From the NCBI GenBank assembly GCA_035362335.1, contig DAOSDL010000001.1:62001-126000 (forward strand): a DNA stretch of 64,000 bases. Direction: 5' to 3'. Made by a program: the position numbers and the translations under genes. Of this stretch, positions 60,662 through 64,000 are shown one piece after another. Position 1 is the first letter of the stretch. Each line of letters starts with the position of its first letter. Origin of the DNA: JAOSJT01 sp035362335 (lineage in GTDB: Bacteria; Bacteroidota; Ignavibacteria; SZUA-365). The notes below the pieces were generated by a model that saw nothing but the letters and a program-made list of their open reading frames with translations, did no database searches and was not told the origin of the DNA.

Positions 60662-63600
60662 TCACCGCATCAGCAGCATGCTGCGCGTCAATACGCGCGA
60701 ACCGCTTTCGAGACGATAGAAGTACAGACCCGACGGCAGATTGCTTGCGGTGAACACAATGCTGTGTGCGCCCGCCGTCACCGGTCCCTCATGCAGCACG
60801 GCCACCTCGCGACCATGCGTGTCGAACACGCGCAGGCGGATGTGGCTGTCTTCGGGCACGCTGTATTCAATAACCGTGCTCGGATTGAAAGGATTGGGAC
60901 GGTTCTGTCGCAAGGCATAGCCCGGCTCCGCCATCAGTGGTTCGAGGCAATCGTCGGTGGAAACGATCCAGCCATCCCTCGCTATGTACGATACCGCACC
61001 GCGATCGAAACTGCTCACCGTTGTGTCGATGCGCAGCAGTGATTGGGCGAAACGTCCGGCGCCACCTATGCGTTGCAACGCGCCTTCGACCAGCAAATTC
61101 ACCAGCACACCTGCTTCGGAGGAAAGCGGATTCGCCGTGGTGTAGGAGGCGATATCCACCACGCCTTTCGATTCCTCCATGAAACTTGTGCCCGCCCAGC
61201 CCATGCCAGTGAGCGTACCAGTGGACGTGGCGGCCAGAATCCGAAGCATGGTGGTGTCGTAGTGCAGTCGCAGTCGATATTCCGATGGCTGCGCCACCAC
61301 AGTGCGGCTGATCCACACGGGCAAGGTCTGTTTCTCGCGATAGCGAAGCACGGTGTATTCGGGCAGCGACACGGTGATCACACGACGCGCGCCCTGCACG
61401 AAAACGCGCGTGCCGCATTCCACCGACGCTCCGTTGACACTGGTTGCCAGGCAATGGAAGTCGCGTACCCCGTCCTCGTCCGAGCGTATGGGGCGGATGC
61501 GCCAACGCACACTGTCCTCGGCGCCGGCGGGCAAATCGATGGAGGGCAATTCCTTGATCGGCTGTTCACCATCGGCCAGCACCACCGAGTGGCTGGTGAG
61601 AATGCGTGCGCGTACCGCATGCGCCGTGGCAACGCCACGGTTAATGATGTGCATGGTCACGAAGAAATCCTGCGGCACGAACAGACCTGTCGTCTGATCG
61701 AAAAGCACGCTGTCCGTGGGCGACACCGTGCAGTAACTGTCGAGCGCGGTGCGGGGATTGGCCTGCAAATGCACGGACGAACGGCATTCTTGCAGTGGCA
61801 TGCCGTCGGCATTGATGAGAATGCTGTACGTGGCGTCGGTGGCGGTTTCCTGCGCATATGCCCGTACGCGCCAGCTATACCGGGCCGTTGCGCCCGGCGC
61901 CAATGTGCCGGCAGACCAGGTCATAGAATCCAGCGCGACCAGTGCATTACCGGGCAGTAACAGCGTGGCGGTCACGTTCTCGGCGGCGGCAGTGCCGGGA
62001 TTGAACAACTGCAGGTGAATGTCGAAGGGATTGTCGAGATATCCACCGTTGCGCGTGTCCACATACAGTGTGTCGATGCTCGAACAGGTGGGCAGCAAAC
62101 CCGCGTCGCTGCTGCGTTCGATGAACATCTCGCTGCAGCAATACTCCATGCCTCCATCAGAGTCCAGCACGCGCACACAGAGGTCGACGAGCGCGTTCTC
62201 CTGCCGCGAGGTTGCATGCAGTCGCCAGCTCAGATCCTCAACGGCGCCGGCATCCAGTGCCGGAATCAGGCGCTCCAGCGACTCGCCGTTCGCAGGCACT
62301 ACACCCGCAGGCAATTCCACAAAGGCACGCAACGCCTTGCTCGTACTGTTGCCCGTATTCCTGATGCGCGCGGTGAACAGCAAGGGATCGGGATCGTAGC
62401 GCTTGTCCCGGTACAGCACCGAATCCGGCGCCTCACAGTGCAGCGCGACACCGGCCTTGCGCGCGGCGGGCACGAATACCGGCACCGCGCAAGTCGCAAG
62501 CACGAGCTGTCGGCCCAGTCCACCGCGTCCCAACACCTGGAAACGCAACGTGTCCCAGCCCGCCACGGTGCGAGGCAACACGCGCACATGCCACTCGAGT
62601 TGCCGTACGTCGCCCACCTGCATGGTGCCCACCTCGCGCAGCATGCCCTCGATGGGCGTGAGCAGTGTTTGGCCTTCGAGCAGCACCTGACAGTCTTCGG
62701 CCCAGGTTTCACCGATATTGATCGCCGTGCTGCGGAAACGCAACGGATTGGGTGAATAATCCTGCGTCGTTTCGTCGTACTCCGGGGCGGCACTTTCCAG
62801 CGCGCATTGCAAATCGAAGCGCGGCATGCGCACGCGTTGCACCCACACGGGATGGTAACACCAGAGCGGATCGGTATCCTCGCCCTGCACATGCACCCAC
62901 AGCGTATCGTAGCCGTCGGTGTCGCGCGGATGCATGCGCACGCGGAACACCGCAGCGGCCACATCACCCGCAGCCATGTCGTCGGCCAGTGTGAACTGTG
63001 CCTGCGACGTGATAGTGAAGCGCGTGTCTTGCAGCAACTGCGCGCGTACGTCCCGCGTGGCGGCCGTACCGACATTGCGCACCTCGAGCTGCACGTCGAA
63101 CTCCTCGGGATCGTAATACTGCTCGCGGAAAAACACCGTGTCCGGCGCGGCGAGCGCGCATTGCAGTGCGGGGAAACGCGCGGGATCAATGACCAGCGTC
63201 GCGAAGCAGCGACGAGGGGCATGATTGTCCGCTTCGATCAGCACTTCTATCTGCAACGTGGTGGCTTCGAGTTGCTGCACGGCCTCGACCGTCCACAGCG
63301 CGCTACCGCTGCCCTCGGCGGGCAGGTTGCGCGGAGTGAGGTATTGCCAGCTGTCCGTGGGATTGATCGGACGAATCACGCCGGTATTTGTCAGCAATGT
63401 CACGCGTACATGGCGCGCCTCGGCGAGCCCGGCGTTCGATACGGTAACGGCGAGCGGAAATTGCGCGGGCTCATAGCTGCGCGTGCGGTCGTTCCAATGC
63501 ACCGAATCCCGCAATGCCACCTCGCAACTCAACAGCGGATGCACCGCCGCCTCGATGCGCAGGCTGCGCTCGCACACCACCGTGGGCATGTTGTCCGACA

Positions 63601-64000
63601 CTACGGTGACGCGCACTGGTACATTCTCGCTGTACTCTCTGGCCAAGGCTTCCACGCTCCATTGCGCCAGCGCATCGGCGCCCGGCGCCACATCGCGTGG
63701 TGTCATGTCCTGATCCGGCAGCTTGGGCGAAAGCAGCCGCAGCGCCGCCGCATCCACTTCCATGATCGCATGCAAACCGCGCGCAACAATGTTGCCAGCG
63801 TTGTGCGCCGTGACGGTAATGGGGAAAGGATTGCCCTCGAAGCGACGCTCGATTTGATTCCAGAGCAAAACATCCGGCATGTCCAGACTGCATGAGAGCA
63901 GTGGGCCGCGTGCGGAATCCACCCGTACCCACAGCTCGCACTCATCATACATCACCGCGCCCGCGCTTATGCGGAAGCGCAGCGGGAAGGAGCGCAAGTC
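60662..64000 (-). CDS. Large T9SS protein with seven Cys-bracketed repeats and a cohesin-like domain (5' partial)
   Basis: The frame is open to the window end, so the N-terminus is missing; at least 1112 residues are visible. Residues (counted from 63997) 31-870 are seven repeats of ~120 residues. Each starts with a beta strand holding one Cys, continues with FPITVTAHNAGNIVAR-like strands and closes with a second Cys: pairs 36/142, 158/264, 280/380, 398/503, 521/620, 638/738 and 756/861. The fold suggested is CARDB/Ig-like, with a possible bond per repeat. Residues ~872-1010 are cohesin-like (VITVSLPEYTVLRYREKQTLPVWIS, then YRLRLHYDTTMLRILAA). The last ~80 residues are a sorting domain (RQNRPNPFNPSTVIEYSVPE, GLYFYRLESG). 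It is a cell-surface adhesin or scaffold by inference. It is convergent with the haem operon. Confidence 0.88.
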   Translation of the reverse strand, partial: DLRSFPLRFRISAGAVMYDECELWVRVDSARGPLLSCSLDMPDVLLWNQIERRFEGNPFPITVTAHNAGNIVARGLHAIMEVDAAALRLLSPKLPDQDMTPRDVAPGADALAQWSVEALAREYSENVPVRVTVVSDNMPTVVCERSLRIEAAVHPLLSCEVALRDSVHWNDRTRSYEPAQFPLAVTVSNAGLAEARHVRVTLLTNTGVIRPINPTDSWQYLTPRNLPAEGSGSALWTVEAVQQLEATTLQIEVLIEADNHAPRRCFATLVIDPARFPALQCALAAPDTVFFREQYYDPEEFDVQLEVRNVGTAATRDVRAQLLQDTRFTITSQAQFTLADDMAAGDVAAAVFRVRMHPRDTDGYDTLWVHVQGEDTDPLWCYHPVWVQRVRMPRFDLQCALESAAPEYDETTQDYSPNPLRFRSTAINIGETWAEDCQVLLEGQTLLTPIEGMLREVGTMQVGDVRQLEWHVRVLPRTVAGWDTLRFQVLGRGGLGRQLVLATCAVPVFVPAARKAGVALHCEAPDSVLYRDKRYDPDPLLFTARIRNTGNSTSKALRAFVELPAGVVPANGESLERLIPALDAGAVEDLSWRLHATSRQENALVDLCVRVLDSDGGMEYCCSEMFIERSSDAGLLPTCSSIDTLYVDTRNGGYLDNPFDIHLQLFNPGTAAAENVTATLLLPGNALVALDSMTWSAGTLAPGATARYSWRVRAYAQETATDATYSILINADGMPLQECRSSVHLQANPRTALDSYCTVSPTDSVLFDQTTGLFVPQDFFVTMHIINRGVATAHAVRARILTSHSVVLADGEQPIKELPSIDLPAGAEDSVRWRIRPIRSDEDGVRDFHCLATSVNGASVECGTRVFVQGARRVITVSLPEYTVLRYREKQTLPVWISRTVVAQPSEYRLRLHYDTTMLRILAATSTGTLTGMGWAGTSFMEESKGVVDIASYTTANPLSSEAGVLVNLLVEGALQRIGGAGRFAQSLLRIDTTVSSFDRGAVSYIARDGWIVSTDDCLEPLMAEPGYALRQNRPNPFNPSTVIEYSVPEDSHIRLRVFDTHGREVAVLHEGPVTAGAHSIVFTASNLPSGLYFYRLESGSRVLTRSMLLMR

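Overview
The window looks like a chromosomal contig from a GC-rich member of the Bacteroidota/Chlorobiota (FCB) group, most like Ignavibacteria or Kapabacteria. This is inferred from gene content, not from a marker gene. Seven predicted exported proteins end in a type IX secretion (T9SS, Por) sorting domain with a PNP motif and a short beta-sandwich. There are also a TonB-dependent receptor, phosphoheptose isomerase (a Gram-negative LPS sugar enzyme), a Bacteroidota-type AMP nucleosidase, and haem synthesis through the glutamyl-tRNA (C5) route. Promoters of the classical -35/-10 type are visible (TTGACA-17-TAATAT before the giant gene at 16810), which is unlike core Bacteroidetes. One run of exactly 100 Ns (29411-29510) inside a 16-bp tandem repeat marks an assembly gap, so this is a draft genome or a MAG.

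Layout. 1-16.5 kb is mostly housekeeping: the end of a Pro/Ala/Lys-Thr-rich secreted protein, bacterioferritin, an aminotransferase, aconitase, a sodium:solute symporter, a MarR regulator, class I fumarase overlapping gmhA, a small T9SS cargo protein, type II NADH dehydrogenase, a lipoprotein metallopeptidase and AMP nucleosidase. 16.8-22.4 kb holds a 1638-residue secreted protein with about 450 residues of GGxGG repeats, followed 14 bp later by a small T9SS cargo protein. 22.4-29.2 kb holds a zinc-ribbon protein, a TonB receptor, tatC, a polyprenyl diphosphate synthase and an S9 peptidase. 29.5-46.3 kb is all on the minus strand: an operon of UGPase, haem-binding protein and two PAP2 membrane proteins; hemL-yceH-hemB; a double-SGNH T9SS protein; lgt; and two paralogous 1000-residue subtilisins. 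46.8-51.2 kb has a BNR-repeat T9SS protein flanked by two copies of one intergenic repeat element, then a second S9 peptidase. 51.3-60.2 kb is a tight haem operon, hemX-hemA-hemC-hemD-hemE-hemN-hemH-hemY. The right edge carries a small ORF of an apparent decayed gene pair and a large partial T9SS protein made of seven Cys-bracketed repeats.

How they work together. hemA, L, B, C, D, E, N, H and Y together make every step from glutamyl-tRNA to haem, all within 27 kb. Haem consumers and iron proteins nearby include a CxxCH protein, bacterioferritin, Fe-S aconitase and fumarase. Aconitase and fumarase feed the TCA cycle, and Ndh feeds the quinone pool. The secreted proteins form the accessory, fast-evolving part: proteases, adhesin-like repeat proteins and a probable esterase. 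The main candidates for something undescribed are the Gly-rich giant with its T9SS partner, the seven-repeat protein, the double-SGNH protein and the paired intergenic repeat element.
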